A stretch of DNA of 64,000 nucleotides from an uncultured Eubacteriales bacterium (lineage in GTDB: Bacteria; Bacillota; Clostridia; Oscillospirales; Oscillospiraceae). The DNA lies in assembly GCA_934572535.1 (NCBI GenBank), contig CAKTLJ010000011.1:4332-68331 (forward strand), given 5' to 3'. The notes beneath the pieces are model-generated. The model did not search any database. It saw only the letters and a program-made list of their open reading frames with translations, and was not told the DNA's origin. The position numbers and the translations under genes were made by a program. Positions 37,584 through 46,754 of this stretch are shown piece by piece; positions within the stretch are counted from its first letter, which is position 1, and each line of letters starts with the position of its first letter.

Positions 37584-39278
37584 ATGGCGGAAGAAACCAT
37601 GAGCACGAATTTTATTCATGCGATCATTGAAGAGGAATTACAGCCGGGGGGCCGCTGCGAAGGCAAGCAGGTCCACACCCGTTTCCCGCCGGAGCCCAAC
37701 GGCTACCTGCATATCGGTCACTGCAAGGCCTTGACCATCGACTTTGGCACTGCGGAAAAGTACGGCGGCATCTGCAACCTGCGGATGGACGACACCAACC
37801 CGGCCAAGGAGGACACCGAGTACGTAGACGCCATCCAGGAGGACATCCACTGGCTGGGCTTTGACTGGGACGACCGGTTCTACTATGGGTCCGATTACTT
37901 TGAAAAGACCTACGAGCTGGCGGTGGCCCTCATCAGGAAGGGCCTGGCCTACGTCTGCGAGCTGACCCCTGAGCAGTTCAAGGAATACCGCGGCGACACC
38001 ACCACCCCCGCCCAGAGCCCCTGGCGCGACCGCCCCGTGGAGGAGAGCCTGGCGCTCTTCGAGCGGATGAAGAACGGCGAGTTTGCGGAGGGCAAGTACA
38101 CCCTCCGCGCCAAGATCGACCTGGCCTCCGGCAACTTCAACATGCGTGACCCGGTGCTCTACCGCATCCGTTACATCGAGCACCACCGGCAGGGGACCAA
38201 GTGGTGCATCTTCCCCATGTACGACTTTGCCCACCCCATCCAGGACGCGCTGGAGGGCATCACCCACTCTCTGTGCTCCCTGGAGTATGAGAACCATCGC
38301 CCCCTGTACGACTGGGTGGTGAACCATTGCGACCTGCCCAGCCAGCCCCGTCAGATCGAGTTTGCCCGCCTGGGCATCAACTACACGGTCATGTCCAAGC
38401 GAAAGCTCCGCCTGCTGGTGGAGGAGGGAAGGGTCTCCGGCTGGGACGACCCCCGGATGCCCACCCTCTGCGGCCTGCGCCGCCGGGGCTATACCCCCAA
38501 GGCCATCCGCTCCTTCTGCGAGCGCATCGGCGTGTCCAAGGTGGACTCCACCGTGGACTGGGCCTTCCTGGAGTCCTGCCTGCGGGACGACCTGAACGAA
38601 TCGGCCCAGCGCGTCATGGCGGTCCTGCGCCCCGTGAAGCTCACCATCACCAACTATCCCGAGGGCCAGAGCGAGCAGCTCCCCGTGGAGAACAACCCCG
38701 TGGACCCGGCCTCCGGCGAGCGGATGGTGACCTTCTCCCGTCACCTCTACATTGAGGCCGACGATTTCCTGGAGGAGCCCATCCCCAAGTATAAGCGCCT
38801 GACCCCCGGCGGCCTGGAATGTCGCCTGAAGGGCGCCTACCTGATCCGCCCCACCGGCTGCGTGAAGGACGAGAACGGAAACGTGGTGGAGGTCCTCTGC
38901 GAGTACGACCCCGCCTCCCGGGGCGGCAACCCCGCCGACGGCCGTAAGGTCAAGGGCGCGACCATCCACTGGGTGGACGCGGAGACTGCGGTGGACGCGG
39001 AGGTCCGGCTCTACGACGCCCTCTTTGCAGACCCCGCGCCCGACGGCCCCGACAAGAACTTCCTGGACTTCCTCAACCCCGAAAGTCTCCAGGTCCTGAC
39101 TGGCTGCAAGGTGGAAAAGGGCCTGGCCCAGGCCGCGATGCCCGAAAAGGGAAAGACCGCCGAGGCCTTCCAGTTCCTGCGCCAGGGCTACTTCTGCCTG
39201 GACAGCAAGGACGCCGCGCCCGGCCGCCTGGTCTTCAACCGCAGCGTCTCCCTGAAGGACAGCTTCAAGAAGAAATAA
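37584..39278 (+). CDS. glnS: Glutaminyl-tRNA synthetase
   Basis: A 564-residue class I synthetase that charges tRNA-Gln directly. FPPEPNGYLHIGHCKA holds the HIGH motif, RMDDTNPAKED is typical of GlnRS, and VMSKRKL is the KMSKS equivalent. The two C-terminal beta-barrel anticodon-binding domains are present and length is right for GlnRS. ATG 37584 is chosen because AAGGAG lies eight bases upstream; the in-frame GTG at 37575 overlaps that site. Most Firmicutes make Gln-tRNA by the GatCAB route instead, so this gene is notable. It has its own promoter. Confidence 0.95.
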   Translation: MAEETMSTNFIHAIIEEELQPGGRCEGKQVHTRFPPEPNGYLHIGHCKALTIDFGTAEKYGGICNLRMDDTNPAKEDTEYVDAIQEDIHWLGFDWDDRFYYGSDYFEKTYELAVALIRKGLAYVCELTPEQFKEYRGDTTTPAQSPWRDRPVEESLALFERMKNGEFAEGKYTLRAKIDLASGNFNMRDPVLYRIRYIEHHRQGTKWCIFPMYDFAHPIQDALEGITHSLCSLEYENHRPLYDWVVNHCDLPSQPRQIEFARLGINYTVMSKRKLRLLVEEGRVSGWDDPRMPTLCGLRRRGYTPKAIRSFCERIGVSKVDSTVDWAFLESCLRDDLNESAQRVMAVLRPVKLTITNYPEGQSEQLPVENNPVDPASGERMVTFSRHLYIEADDFLEEPIPKYKRLTPGGLECRLKGAYLIRPTGCVKDENGNVVEVLCEYDPASRGGNPADGRKVKGATIHWVDAETAVDAEVRLYDALFADPAPDGPDKNFLDFLNPESLQVLTGCKVEKGLAQAAMPEKGKTAEAFQFLRQGYFCLDSKDAAPGRLVFNRSVSLKDSFKKK

Positions 39279-39328
39279 GAGGCTGGAAATTTCGGGAAAA
39301 GCAGGGAAAAGAAAACCCTCGGATGACC

Positions 39329-39357
39329 TTGCGAAAAAGGAACTTTTCTGCTATAAT
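39329..39357 (+). promoter_or_regulatory. Promoter of the 270-residue membrane protein gene
   Basis: TTGCGA (39329-39334), 17 bases, TATAAT (39352-39357). Confidence 0.75.
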
Positions 39358-39423
39358 AGTTAAGATTTTGTATGTATATTCTCGAGGGATATGCAGTCCT
39401 GAAATAGGGAGTGTTTTCACCGT

Positions 39424-40236
39424 ATGAAGAAAAACGAAACAAAGAAGGAAACGACCAAGCCGGTAGACGCTCGCACCAAAGAGCAGCTGGAGGACCGCGC
39501 GTTCAACCGGATGCTGCTTTGGTTGGCAGCCACCGTTGTGGTGGAAGCCGTCATGCTTCTCGTGAACCGTTTCTATGTCCATGCCCGCGTGGAGGAGCTG
39601 AACGCCCTTCCCACCCTGTACAAGCTCCTGGGCTTTGCCCCCCTTGTTGGGCTTGTTCTGTGCGTCCTCTTCCTGGTCTGGGGTTCCCGCCTCCGGAAGA
39701 ACGACGCGGTGCCCCAGGATGGGATGCTTCAGTTCGTCCTGGCAGCGGCCTTCCTCTGCATGGGGATCGGCGGCTGGATCATGCGGACCTACGGCGTCGC
39801 CGGAGCCCCCATGGTCCTGGGCGTGGTGCCCGCCCTGGGCGTGCTGATGCTGGTCTTCTACCTCTACCAGAAGGAATTCTTCGGCTGCGCCATCGTGGGC
39901 GGCCTGGGCATCCTGGGCATGTGGATCTTCCGCAGCACGGTCCAGTCGTCCACCTATTACGGCTACCTGGCGGTGGCGCTGATCGTCATCGTCCTGGGCG
40001 CTGTGCTGGCTGTGACGCTGAAGAAGAGGACCGGCGTACTCACCATCAAGGGGAAGGAGTTTGCCCTCCTTCAGCCCGGCGCTGCCTACCCCGCCTACTA
40101 CCTGACGGCGGTGATCAGCGCGGTGATCCTCTTGGCCCCCCTGGCCCTGGGCGCGGCGGTGGCCTACTACGCCATTTGGGTGATGGCGGCCTGGCTGTTC
40201 ATTCTGGCCGTGTATTTCACTTCGAAGCTGATGTAA
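39424..40236 (+). CDS. Membrane protein of unknown function, about seven transmembrane segments
   Basis: I do not recognise this 270-residue protein. A Lys/Glu/Thr-rich N-terminus of about 28 residues precedes hydrophobic segments near residues 31-47, 66-86, 100-118, 126-146, 152-166, 178-197 and 220-265. A short soluble part (KKRTGVLTIKGKEF) lies near residue 200. No transporter or enzyme motif is visible. The ribosome site is weak (GGGAG 14 bases before the ATG). It is monocistronic, with its own promoter and a shared terminator. Confidence 0.75.
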   Translation: MKKNETKKETTKPVDARTKEQLEDRAFNRMLLWLAATVVVEAVMLLVNRFYVHARVEELNALPTLYKLLGFAPLVGLVLCVLFLVWGSRLRKNDAVPQDGMLQFVLAAAFLCMGIGGWIMRTYGVAGAPMVLGVVPALGVLMLVFYLYQKEFFGCAIVGGLGILGMWIFRSTVQSSTYYGYLAVALIVIVLGAVLAVTLKKRTGVLTIKGKEFALLQPGAAYPAYYLTAVISAVILLAPLALGAAVAYYAIWVMAAWLFILAVYFTSKLM

Positions 40237-40240
40237 TGGC

Positions 40241-40273
40241 AAAACTCCCCGTTGCGAGCAACGGGGAGTTTTT
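40241..40273. terminator. Bidirectional terminator
   Basis: A 12-bp stem (40242-40253 with 40260-40271) with A runs on the left and T runs on the right, serving the membrane protein gene from the left and thiN from the right. Confidence 0.9.
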
Positions 40274-40276
40274 CGT

Positions 40277-40894
40277 TTACGCCTCCCAGCCAATGAGGAG
40301 GCAGCCGTCCTCGACCGAAATTTCCACGGTCTGACCCTGAAAGTGGTTGCTCACGCCCAGGGGGAAGAAGGGGGAGAGCGGCGCGCCGCGCAGGGGATAC
40401 TGCGCGCCGGAGATGGAAACGCCCCGGGCCTCTGCGCCCAGGCAAAAGACCGAGAAGATGCCCTCCTTCCGGGCGGGGAGGAAGAGCCGGTCGTTTTGGA
40501 TGGCGGTGAAGACATACCGCGCATCGTAGAGATACCCTCTGGCCCCTGCCTGGGCCAGGTAGGCCAGCGCCTGGAGGTTGGCCAGGGTGTGGTCCATGCG
40601 GCCGCCGGTGCCGCCGTAGAGGTGGAAGACGCGGTGTCCCAGCTCCAGGCCCAGCTTGATGGCCAGCATGGTGTCGGTGTCGTCCTTCTCCACGGGGAAT
40701 TTCTTGGCTTCCAGTTCAGGCGGCAGGTCGTCCAGGGAATCGAAGTCGCCCAGCAGCAGATCGGGCGTCAGGCCAGCGGCCAGGCAGTGGCGGTAGCCTC
40801 CGTCGGCGGCCAGGACGCGGTCTCCGGGTCTTGGGGTCTCCACAAGGCCGAAGAAGGGTCCCGCGCCAAAAATAAAGCACGCGGCGTTAGACAT
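40277..40894 (-). CDS. thiN: Thiamine pyrophosphokinase
   Basis: A 205-residue enzyme making thiamine diphosphate from thiamine and ATP. ADGGYRHCLAAGLTPDLLLG and DFDSLDD near residues 30-55, KDDTDTMLAI near 69 and GGTGGRMDHTLANL near 94 are the family motifs with the conserved acidic cluster. Thiamine diphosphate is the cofactor of the PFOR encoded at 55674. AAAGGAG precedes the ATG. It is divergent from the HAD phosphatase gene. Confidence 0.93.
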   Translation of the reverse strand: MSNAACFIFGAGPFFGLVETPRPGDRVLAADGGYRHCLAAGLTPDLLLGDFDSLDDLPPELEAKKFPVEKDDTDTMLAIKLGLELGHRVFHLYGGTGGRMDHTLANLQALAYLAQAGARGYLYDARYVFTAIQNDRLFLPARKEGIFSVFCLGAEARGVSISGAQYPLRGAPLSPFFPLGVSNHFQGQTVEISVEDGCLLIGWEA

Positions 40895-40955
40895 GGGAAC
40901 AGACTCCTTTCAAGGGGAACATTGGTCCTCTTTATGGTATCATGTTCTTGCCCGC

Positions 40956-40984
40956 TTGACCAGAGGGCAATTCTCTGGTAGACT
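40956..40984 (+). promoter_or_regulatory. Promoter of the HAD phosphatase gene
   Basis: TTGACC (40956-40961), 17 bases, TAGACT (40979-40984). Confidence 0.65.
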
Positions 40985-41020
40985 AAGCTATCTGAAACAC
41001 GAAAAAGGGAGGTTGAGACT

Positions 41021-41677
41021 GTGATTCGAGGTGCGATTTTTGACGCGGACGGCACCTTGCTGGACTCGATGGGGATGTGGGAGACAGTCGGCGCGCGATA
41101 TTTGGATTCCCTGGGCATCACGGCCCAGCCCGGGCTGCGGGCCATTCTCTTTCCCATGACGATGGCGGAGAGCGCCGTCTACCTGAAGGAGACCTACGGG
41201 CTTGCCCAAACGCCGCAGGAGATTGTCGACGGCATCAACCACACCATTCGTGACTTTTATCGCCAGGAGGTGCGGGCGAAGCCCGGCGCGAAGGAATTTC
41301 TGGAAGCGCTCCGGGCCAAGGGCGTGGGGATCACGCTGGCCACCAATACGGACCGCTCCCTGATCGTGGAGGGCCTGGTCACCGTTGGCCTGCTGCCCCT
41401 GCTGGACGAGATCTACACCTGCGGAGAGCTGGGGGTCGGGAAGGACCGGCCGGACATCTTCCACCGCGCCCGGGACCGGATGGGGACCCGCACGGAGGAG
41501 ACCTGGGTCTTTGAGGACGCGGTCCACTGCGCCAGGACGGCCTTCCAGGCGGGGTATCGCGTGGTCGGCGTGGCCGACCCCTACAGCGACCAGGAGACGC
41601 TGAAGACGTTCAGCCACCTCTACCTGCCCGACCTGACGGACTTTGACGCCTTTTATCAAAAAGCCATCGAACTGTGA
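41021..41677 (+). CDS. HAD superfamily phosphatase
   Basis: A 218-residue phosphatase of HAD subfamily IA (beta-phosphoglucomutase/phosphoglycolate phosphatase-like). The nucleophile and acid Asp are in FDADGTLLDS (residues 7-16), TLATNTDRS is motif II, and VGKDRPDIF with FEDAVHCARTAFQAG form motifs III and IV. The helical cap lies at residues 18-85. The physiological substrate cannot be told. The start is GTG with GGGAGG seven bases upstream. Confidence 0.9.
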   Translation: MIRGAIFDADGTLLDSMGMWETVGARYLDSLGITAQPGLRAILFPMTMAESAVYLKETYGLAQTPQEIVDGINHTIRDFYRQEVRAKPGAKEFLEALRAKGVGITLATNTDRSLIVEGLVTVGLLPLLDEIYTCGELGVGKDRPDIFHRARDRMGTRTEETWVFEDAVHCARTAFQAGYRVVGVADPYSDQETLKTFSHLYLPDLTDFDAFYQKAIEL

Positions 41678-41679
41678 AA

Positions 41680-41724
41680 AACATCCCGCCTGCCCGGAGG
41701 TTCGCTCCGAGCAGGCGGGATGTT
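41680..41724. terminator. Strong hairpin terminator between converging genes
   Basis: A 14-bp stem (41680-41693 with 41711-41724) and an inner CGGAG/CTCCG stem. The T run is good on the minus strand (TTTTT), so it mainly ends the GH25 operon. Confidence 0.85.
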
Positions 41725-41727
41725 GGT

Positions 41728-43116
41728 TTATTTCTTGGGGACGAAGTGGATGTTCAGGTCTGCCTTGCCGTCGATCCCGGGCACGTTGCCGGAGTCTCCG
41801 TACTGCCAGATGTCGAAGTGGTAGTAGAAGGAGGGACGGGCGTTGTACTGGGCCAGCCAGAAGGGATAGTTGATGAGCTTGTTCAGATCCAGGTGGAGGT
41901 AGAAGTAGGTCAGGTTGGAGTAGACCATGGACTGATAGCCTGCGGCCTCCACCTCGTCGCAGAAGGCCACCGCGCACTGGGTCAGGACCTTGTCGTCCAG
42001 GCCTTCGGTGCGCGCGCCGGTGCCGCTGGGGTAGGGCTCCCAGTCAAAGACGATGGGATAGGTGATGGTATAGCCCTCCAGCGCGGCCAGACAGTAGCGG
42101 GCTTCCTCCGCGCCCTCCTCGGGGGTGATGGCCTGGGAGAAGAAGTACACGCCCACTTCGATGCCGTTGGCCAGGGCGCCCTTGAGGTTCCGGGTGAAGT
42201 ATTCGTCCATCACGAGCTTGCCCGTGCCGTAGCCTCGGTAGCCCAGGCGGAGCATGGCGAAGTCCACCCCGGCGCCCTTGACGGCGGCCCAGTCGATCTT
42301 GCCCTGGTAGCGGGAGACGTCAATGCCGATCTTGCAGGTGTAGTCGTCGCTGTCGTAGGTGAGGAAGCCGTTCTCATTCACCTGGAAGAGGTCGTTGTCA
42401 TAGGTGTTCTTGGGGATGTCCTCCACGATGTAGACCTTCTTGCCGCGGAAGTAGAAGTAGTCGCCCTGCGGCTCCGACGGCGCTGCGGGCGGGTCGGGCT
42501 CCGACGGCGCTGCGGGTGGATCGGGCTCCTGCGGCCTGGAGGCGACGAACTGATAGGTCCGCAGGATGACGGCGCTGATCTCGGCCCGGGTGATGCTGGA
42601 CTGGGGGAAGAACATCAGCTTGCCGCCCTCGGTCGAGCCGGTGAAGATGCCGTGGTCATAGAGGATCAGCGCGGCGGCGTCCGTGGTGTCGGAGAAGGGC
42701 GTGGCGGTGCCGGTGCGCTTCAGGTCCAGGACCCGCACGATGATCTGCGCGATCTGAAGGCGGTCGATGGGCTGGTCCAGGGTCAGGGTCATGCCCGAGG
42801 GCAGGAAATCGTTCTTGGCAGCCAGGCGGTAATAGCCGCTGGCCCAGTGGGTGGTGGTGGGTGCCTGCTCCTCATAGCCTGCGGCCAGCAGGATCATTTT
42901 CAGGGCTTGTCCCAGGGTCACCGTTCCCTTGGGGGAGAAGGTGGTGGCGGTGGTGCCGTTGATGACGCCGGACTCATACAGGCTTTTCACGCTCTCATAG
43001 TACCAGTCGGAGGTCTTCACGTCGGTGAAGGCCATGGTCTTCGCGGCGGCGGCGGGCACGGCCAGGGAGACGAGCAGGGCGCAGAGCAGGAGCAGGGAGA
43101 TGATTTTCTGTTTCAT
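41728..43116 (-). CDS. Secreted SLH-domain GH25 muramidase
   Basis: A 462-residue exported lysozyme-like enzyme. The signal peptide ends at PAAAAK near residue 24. SLH-type repeats (FTDVKTSDWYYESVKSLYE and later FFPQSSITRAEISAVI) cover about residues 28-190 and would bind cell-wall polymers. A Pro/Glu linker with a repeated PPAAPSEPD unit follows, then GH25 with GIDVSRYQGKIDW and FDWEPYP holding the catalytic acids. It should cut the glycan strands of peptidoglycan. The ATG at 43116 is chosen because of GAGG seven bases upstream; a start at 43137 would overlap the preceding gene. Confidence 0.92.
   Translation of the reverse strand: MKQKIISLLLLCALLVSLAVPAAAAKTMAFTDVKTSDWYYESVKSLYESGVINGTTATTFSPKGTVTLGQALKMILLAAGYEEQAPTTTHWASGYYRLAAKNDFLPSGMTLTLDQPIDRLQIAQIIVRVLDLKRTGTATPFSDTTDAAALILYDHGIFTGSTEGGKLMFFPQSSITRAEISAVILRTYQFVASRPQEPDPPAAPSEPDPPAAPSEPQGDYFYFRGKKVYIVEDIPKNTYDNDLFQVNENGFLTYDSDDYTCKIGIDVSRYQGKIDWAAVKGAGVDFAMLRLGYRGYGTGKLVMDEYFTRNLKGALANGIEVGVYFFSQAITPEEGAEEARYCLAALEGYTITYPIVFDWEPYPSGTGARTEGLDDKVLTQCAVAFCDEVEAAGYQSMVYSNLTYFYLHLDLNKLINYPFWLAQYNARPSFYYHFDIWQYGDSGNVPGIDGKADLNIHFVPKK
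42474..42527 (-). repeat. Two copies of a 27-bp unit in the muramidase linker
   Basis: Two near-identical 27-base units encode the repeated EPDPPAAPS stretch between the SLH part and the GH25 domain. Such units expand and contract easily, so linker length may vary among strains. Confidence 0.7.
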
Positions 43117-43133
43117 AGGATACCTCGATCGAA

Positions 43134-43679
43134 TCAAAAACGGTGGGGGAAGAGCTTCGCGCGCAGGCGATAGACATACAGGTCGGTCACGCGGGAGAGC
43201 ATCAGGTCATACAGCAGGAAGGTCACGTTGCCCAGCAGGAGCATACCGGCCAGCAGGGGACCGGTCCAGCGGGCGGCCTCGGCCTGGAGGTCCGGCGTGG
43301 TGAGGACAAAGAGCAGCAGGGCGTACACCAGGCAGATGGCCAGGTTGAAGAGGATCAGCTTGACGACCACCCGGGCAGGCTTTTTTTTCAGGTGCTGGAG
43401 CTTGGGCCGCAGGATGGGATACCAGCCCAGCAGGAAGAGAAAGAGGAGGGCGGCCTCCTTATCCGGGGCGAGCAGCAGGCTGAGGATGGACACCGCCAGA
43501 TAGAGAAGACAGCCGGGCTTGGTCCCCAGCTCCCAGATGACCGGGATGGAGATCGCACCGGCCAGCGCCGGGCAGGCGTAGGTGGACAGCGGCAGCATGG
43601 TGCCGAAGAGCATGACCACGAGCATCAGGGCGGCCAGAACGCCGCAGAGCGCGACGCGGCCGCTGGTTTTGTTGGGCAT
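43134..43679 (-). CDS. Small membrane protein of unknown function, five to six transmembrane segments
   Basis: A 181-residue hydrophobic protein. It begins RVALCGVLAALMLVVMLFGTM, like the first helix of ECF transporter S components and similar clostridial membrane proteins, and has further hydrophobic stretches to residue 165 with a basic loop HLKKKPARVVVK. I cannot name its substrate or function. GGAGGTGA lies eight bases before the ATG. It is the middle gene of a three-gene leftward operon. Confidence 0.75.
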   Translation of the reverse strand: MPNKTSGRVALCGVLAALMLVVMLFGTMLPLSTYACPALAGAISIPVIWELGTKPGCLLYLAVSILSLLLAPDKEAALLFLFLLGWYPILRPKLQHLKKKPARVVVKLILFNLAICLVYALLLFVLTTPDLQAEAARWTGPLLAGMLLLGNVTFLLYDLMLSRVTDLYVYRLRAKLFPHRF

Positions 43680-43705
43680 GAAAGGGATTCACCTCCGTGG
43701 AACGA

Positions 43706-45067
43706 TCATGGGTCGGCGGTGTCATCGGGGTCCTCGTCCGTTTCCGTGGGGGGCGTGGAGCCGTCGTCCTTGTCGCGCAGCTTGGAGAAGGGGCGCTCCA
43801 ACCAGCGCTTCAACTGGGACAGATAGCTGTCGTCCCCCTTGAAGAGAGGATAGAACTGGATGCGCTTTGGCTCGGAGATATGGATGGACCCGTCCTCGTT
43901 GCGCCCCACCGCGTGGATATAGTCGTCGGTGGACTCCGGCAGGTTTTTCTTTCGCAGGCGGGAATTGATAAACTCCCGCAGCAGATAATAGAAGGAGGCG
44001 AAGAGGGGCACGCCCAGGAGCATCCCCCAAAAGCCCATCAGGTGGTTGAAGAGCAGCAGGGAGAAGAGGACCCAGAAGGCGGACAGGCCCGTGGAGTCAC
44101 CCAAGACCTTGGGGCCGATGATGTTGCCGTCCACCTGCTGGAGGATGATGATGAAGATGAGAAAGACCAGGCACTTGCCCGGGTCGGTCAGCAGCAGGAG
44201 GAGGGCGCTGGGGATGGCGCCGAAGAAGGGGCCGAAGACGGGGATGATGTTGGTCACGCCCACGATGACGCTGATGAGCATGGGGTAGGGGATGTTGAGG
44301 ATGGACAGGCCCACGCCGCAGAGGATGCCGATGATGAAGGAGTCGAGCAGCTTGCCGGAGACGAAGCCGCTGAAGATCTGGTTGATGACCCCCAGGTGCT
44401 TCAGGATGGTGTCGCAGGTGCTCTGCTTGCGGCAGAGGGCGAAGAGGAGCTTCTTCCCCTGGCCCACGAAGCGGTCCCGGCTCATGAGCACGTAGACCAT
44501 GACGATGATGCCGATGACGAAGTTCAGCAGGCTCTTGGCCACGTCCACCACCCGGCCCAGAAGGCTCATCAGGTTGGCGATGAGGTCCCCGCCCACCCAG
44601 GCGTTGAACGAGCTGGTGATCTTGGCGGAAATGTCGTCCAGAAAGTCCGTGGACTGCCCGTGGGATTGCAGGAACTCGGTGAGGTGGTTGAAGGCGTTGC
44701 GGATCATCCAGGGCAGATTCTGGACCAAGACCGGCAGGTTCTCCAACAGCTGGGGGATGACGAAGTAGATGAAGAGGAAGATCATCAACAGCAGCAGGAA
44801 GGTGGCGAAGGCGGTGGAGAGCACCCGGGCGACCCGTTTTTTTACCTTGTGGTAGAGCAGAAAGTGCTCGGTGAACCGGGTGAGCGGGTAGAGCAGGTAG
44901 GCCATGACAAAGCCCAGCACGATGGAGCGCAGGGCGGCCAGGGCCTCCCGGAAGCCGGAGATGACCACGCCCATGTTCATCAGGAGCAGGCACACAAGAC
45001 CGATGGAGATGATGGCCAGCAGGACGATGCCGATGAGGGTGAGAATTTTCTTGATGGAGAACCGCAA
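43706..45067 (-). CDS. AI-2E family transporter (PerM/YtvI-like permease)
   Basis: A 453-residue permease with about eight membrane segments. The long amphipathic part between segments 3 and 4 and the later GVTNIIPVFGPFFGAIPSALL and GPKVLGDSTGLSAFWVL are family hallmarks. Some members export autoinducer-2, others act in Na+/H+ exchange, so the substrate is open. The C-terminus is a charged tail rich in Asp and Pro. The TTG at 45067 is taken as start because AAAGGAGG stands seven bases upstream; the longer frame has no ribosome site and begins at the promoter. Confidence 0.88.
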   Translation of the reverse strand: MRFSIKKILTLIGIVLLAIISIGLVCLLLMNMGVVISGFREALAALRSIVLGFVMAYLLYPLTRFTEHFLLYHKVKKRVARVLSTAFATFLLLLMIFLFIYFVIPQLLENLPVLVQNLPWMIRNAFNHLTEFLQSHGQSTDFLDDISAKITSSFNAWVGGDLIANLMSLLGRVVDVAKSLLNFVIGIIVMVYVLMSRDRFVGQGKKLLFALCRKQSTCDTILKHLGVINQIFSGFVSGKLLDSFIIGILCGVGLSILNIPYPMLISVIVGVTNIIPVFGPFFGAIPSALLLLLTDPGKCLVFLIFIIILQQVDGNIIGPKVLGDSTGLSAFWVLFSLLLFNHLMGFWGMLLGVPLFASFYYLLREFINSRLRKKNLPESTDDYIHAVGRNEDGSIHISEPKRIQFYPLFKGDDSYLSQLKRWLERPFSKLRDKDDGSTPPTETDEDPDDTADP

Positions 45068-45125
45068 GGTCCGCCCTCCTTTCAATGGAGCTGGAAGGCA
45101 GGAAAAACCTGCCGCATTGCTATAT

Positions 45126-45154
45126 AGTATAGCAAAGGAGGCGGTCGCTTGCAA
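45126..45154 (-). promoter_or_regulatory. Promoter of the AI-2E transporter operon
   Basis: On the minus strand TTGCAA (45149-45154), 17 bases, TATACT (45126-45131). Confidence 0.8.
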
Positions 45155-45235
45155 GAGACAGGAAGGAAGTGGTAAAAAATTATCGACCGAAGGGGCAAAA
45201 GGAAAGGAATTTTGTGAATAAATAGGAAGAAACGG

Positions 45236-45264
45236 TTGCCTGGTAAAAATACATATGATATAAT
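45236..45264 (+). promoter_or_regulatory. Promoter of the nfeD-SPFH operon
   Basis: TTGCCT (45236-45241), 17 bases, TATAAT (45259-45264). Confidence 0.8.
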
Positions 45265-45328
45265 GTAGAAAAGTATAAAATCAGGAAACTAAGCTTATCT
45301 ACACGCAACGGAAGGGAGGAAGCGGAGT

Positions 45329-45760
45329 TTGAGTTATCCCATGATTTGGCTGGTGCTGCTGATCGCCTTTGCCGGGATCGAGGGCGTCACGGCGGGCCTG
45401 GTGTCCATTTGGTTCTGCGCGGGCAGTTTGGTGGCGCTCTTTGCCTCCTGGATGGGAGGCAGTCTGGCGGTGCAGATCGGTCTGTTTGCCATTGTTTCGC
45501 TGCTGGCCATGGCGGTCATTCGGCCCATGGCGCGGAAGTGGATCGAGCCCAAGACGGAGAAAACCAACGCGGACCGGATCCTGGAAGCGGAGGCCGTGGT
45601 CACGGAGACCATCGACAACCTACAGGCCTCCGGGCAGATCAAAGTCGGCGGGTCCATCTGGACGGCCCGCTCTGCCAACGGGGACGTGATCCCTGCGGGG
45701 ACTCTGGTCCAGGTGGAAAGAATAGAAGGCGTCAAAGCCATCGTGGCCGTGCGGCAGTGA
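45329..45760 (+). CDS. NfeD family membrane protein
   Basis: A 143-residue protein with two or three N-terminal membrane segments and a C-terminal OB-fold domain (about residues 85-143, ending VQVERIEGVKAIVAV). NfeD proteins are nearly always paired with an SPFH protein, as here, and are thought to help organise membrane domains. The start is TTG with GGGAGG nine bases upstream; an ATG four codons later is possible. Confidence 0.9.
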   Translation: MSYPMIWLVLLIAFAGIEGVTAGLVSIWFCAGSLVALFASWMGGSLAVQIGLFAIVSLLAMAVIRPMARKWIEPKTEKTNADRILEAEAVVTETIDNLQASGQIKVGGSIWTARSANGDVIPAGTLVQVERIEGVKAIVAVRQ

Positions 45761-45790
45761 TCCCGCCGGAGAAAGGAAAAGGTATCCCCT

Positions 45791-46735
45791 ATGTTAATTG
45801 CAGCAATCATGTCAAGGATCGTCATCGTTCTGTTCATCGTTGTCGTTCTCGTCGTGCTGGCCACGTCCATCCGGGTGGTCCAGCAGTCCAGCGCATACGT
45901 CATTGAGCGCCTGGGCGCCTTCCAGGATGTGTGGGGCGTGGGCCTGCACTTCAAGATCCCCTTCCTGGACCGGGTCCGCAAGGTGGTCTCCCTGAAGGAG
46001 CAGGTGGCGGACTTCCCGCCGCAGCCCGTCATCACCAAGGACAACGTGACCATGCAGATCGACACCGTTCTGTATTTCCAGATCACCGACCCGAAGCTTT
46101 ACGCCTACGGCGTGGAAAACCCCATGAACGCCATCGAGAACCTCACCGCCACCACCCTGCGTAACATCATCGGTGAGCTGGAGCTGGACCAGTCCCTGAC
46201 CTCCCGCGACGTGATCAACGCCCGGATGCGCAGCATCCTGGACGAGGCCACCGACCCCTGGGGCATCAAGGTCAACCGGGTGGAGCTGAAAAACATCCTG
46301 CCGCCCAAGGACATCCAGAATGCCATGGAGAAGCAGATGCGCGCCGAGCGGGAACGCCGCGAAGCCATTTTGCAGGCCGAGGGCCAGAAGCAGAGTCAGA
46401 TCCTGGTGGCAGAGGGTGAAAAGGAATCCCGCATCCTCCGGGCAGACGCCGAGAAGCAGGCCCGGATCATGGCCGCCGAAGCCGAGGCCGAGGCCATCCT
46501 CAAGGTCAACCAGGCCATGGCCGACTCCTTGAAGCTGCTCAACGAAGCCTCTCCCAACGACCAGGTCATCAAGCTCAAGTCCCTGGAGGCCTTCCAGTCC
46601 GCCGCCAACGGCAAGGCCACCAAGATCATCATCCCCTCCGAGATCCAGGGTCTGGCCGGTCTGGCCGCCGGCGTGGTGGAGACCGTCAAGAAACCCGAGA
46701 CGGGGAAGGCCCCCGTCACGCCGCCCAACGCGTAA
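45791..46735 (+). CDS. SPFH/Band 7 domain protein (stomatin-like)
   Basis: A 314-residue protein with one N-terminal membrane segment (IVIVLFIVVVLVVLATSI) followed by a Band 7 domain with VIERLGAFQDVWGVGLHFKIPF and DQSLTSRDVINARMR. The C-terminal half is a charged helical region (QKQSQILVAEGEKESRILRA) likely to form a coiled coil in the oligomer. The membrane role of such stomatins is scaffold or quality control. AAGGAAAAGG precedes the ATG. Paired with nfeD. Confidence 0.93.
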   Translation: MLIAAIMSRIVIVLFIVVVLVVLATSIRVVQQSSAYVIERLGAFQDVWGVGLHFKIPFLDRVRKVVSLKEQVADFPPQPVITKDNVTMQIDTVLYFQITDPKLYAYGVENPMNAIENLTATTLRNIIGELELDQSLTSRDVINARMRSILDEATDPWGIKVNRVELKNILPPKDIQNAMEKQMRAERERREAILQAEGQKQSQILVAEGEKESRILRADAEKQARIMAAEAEAEAILKVNQAMADSLKLLNEASPNDQVIKLKSLEAFQSAANGKATKIIIPSEIQGLAGLAAGVVETVKKPETGKAPVTPPNA

Positions 46736-46754
46736 GGCCCCAAGCGCTCGAAAG

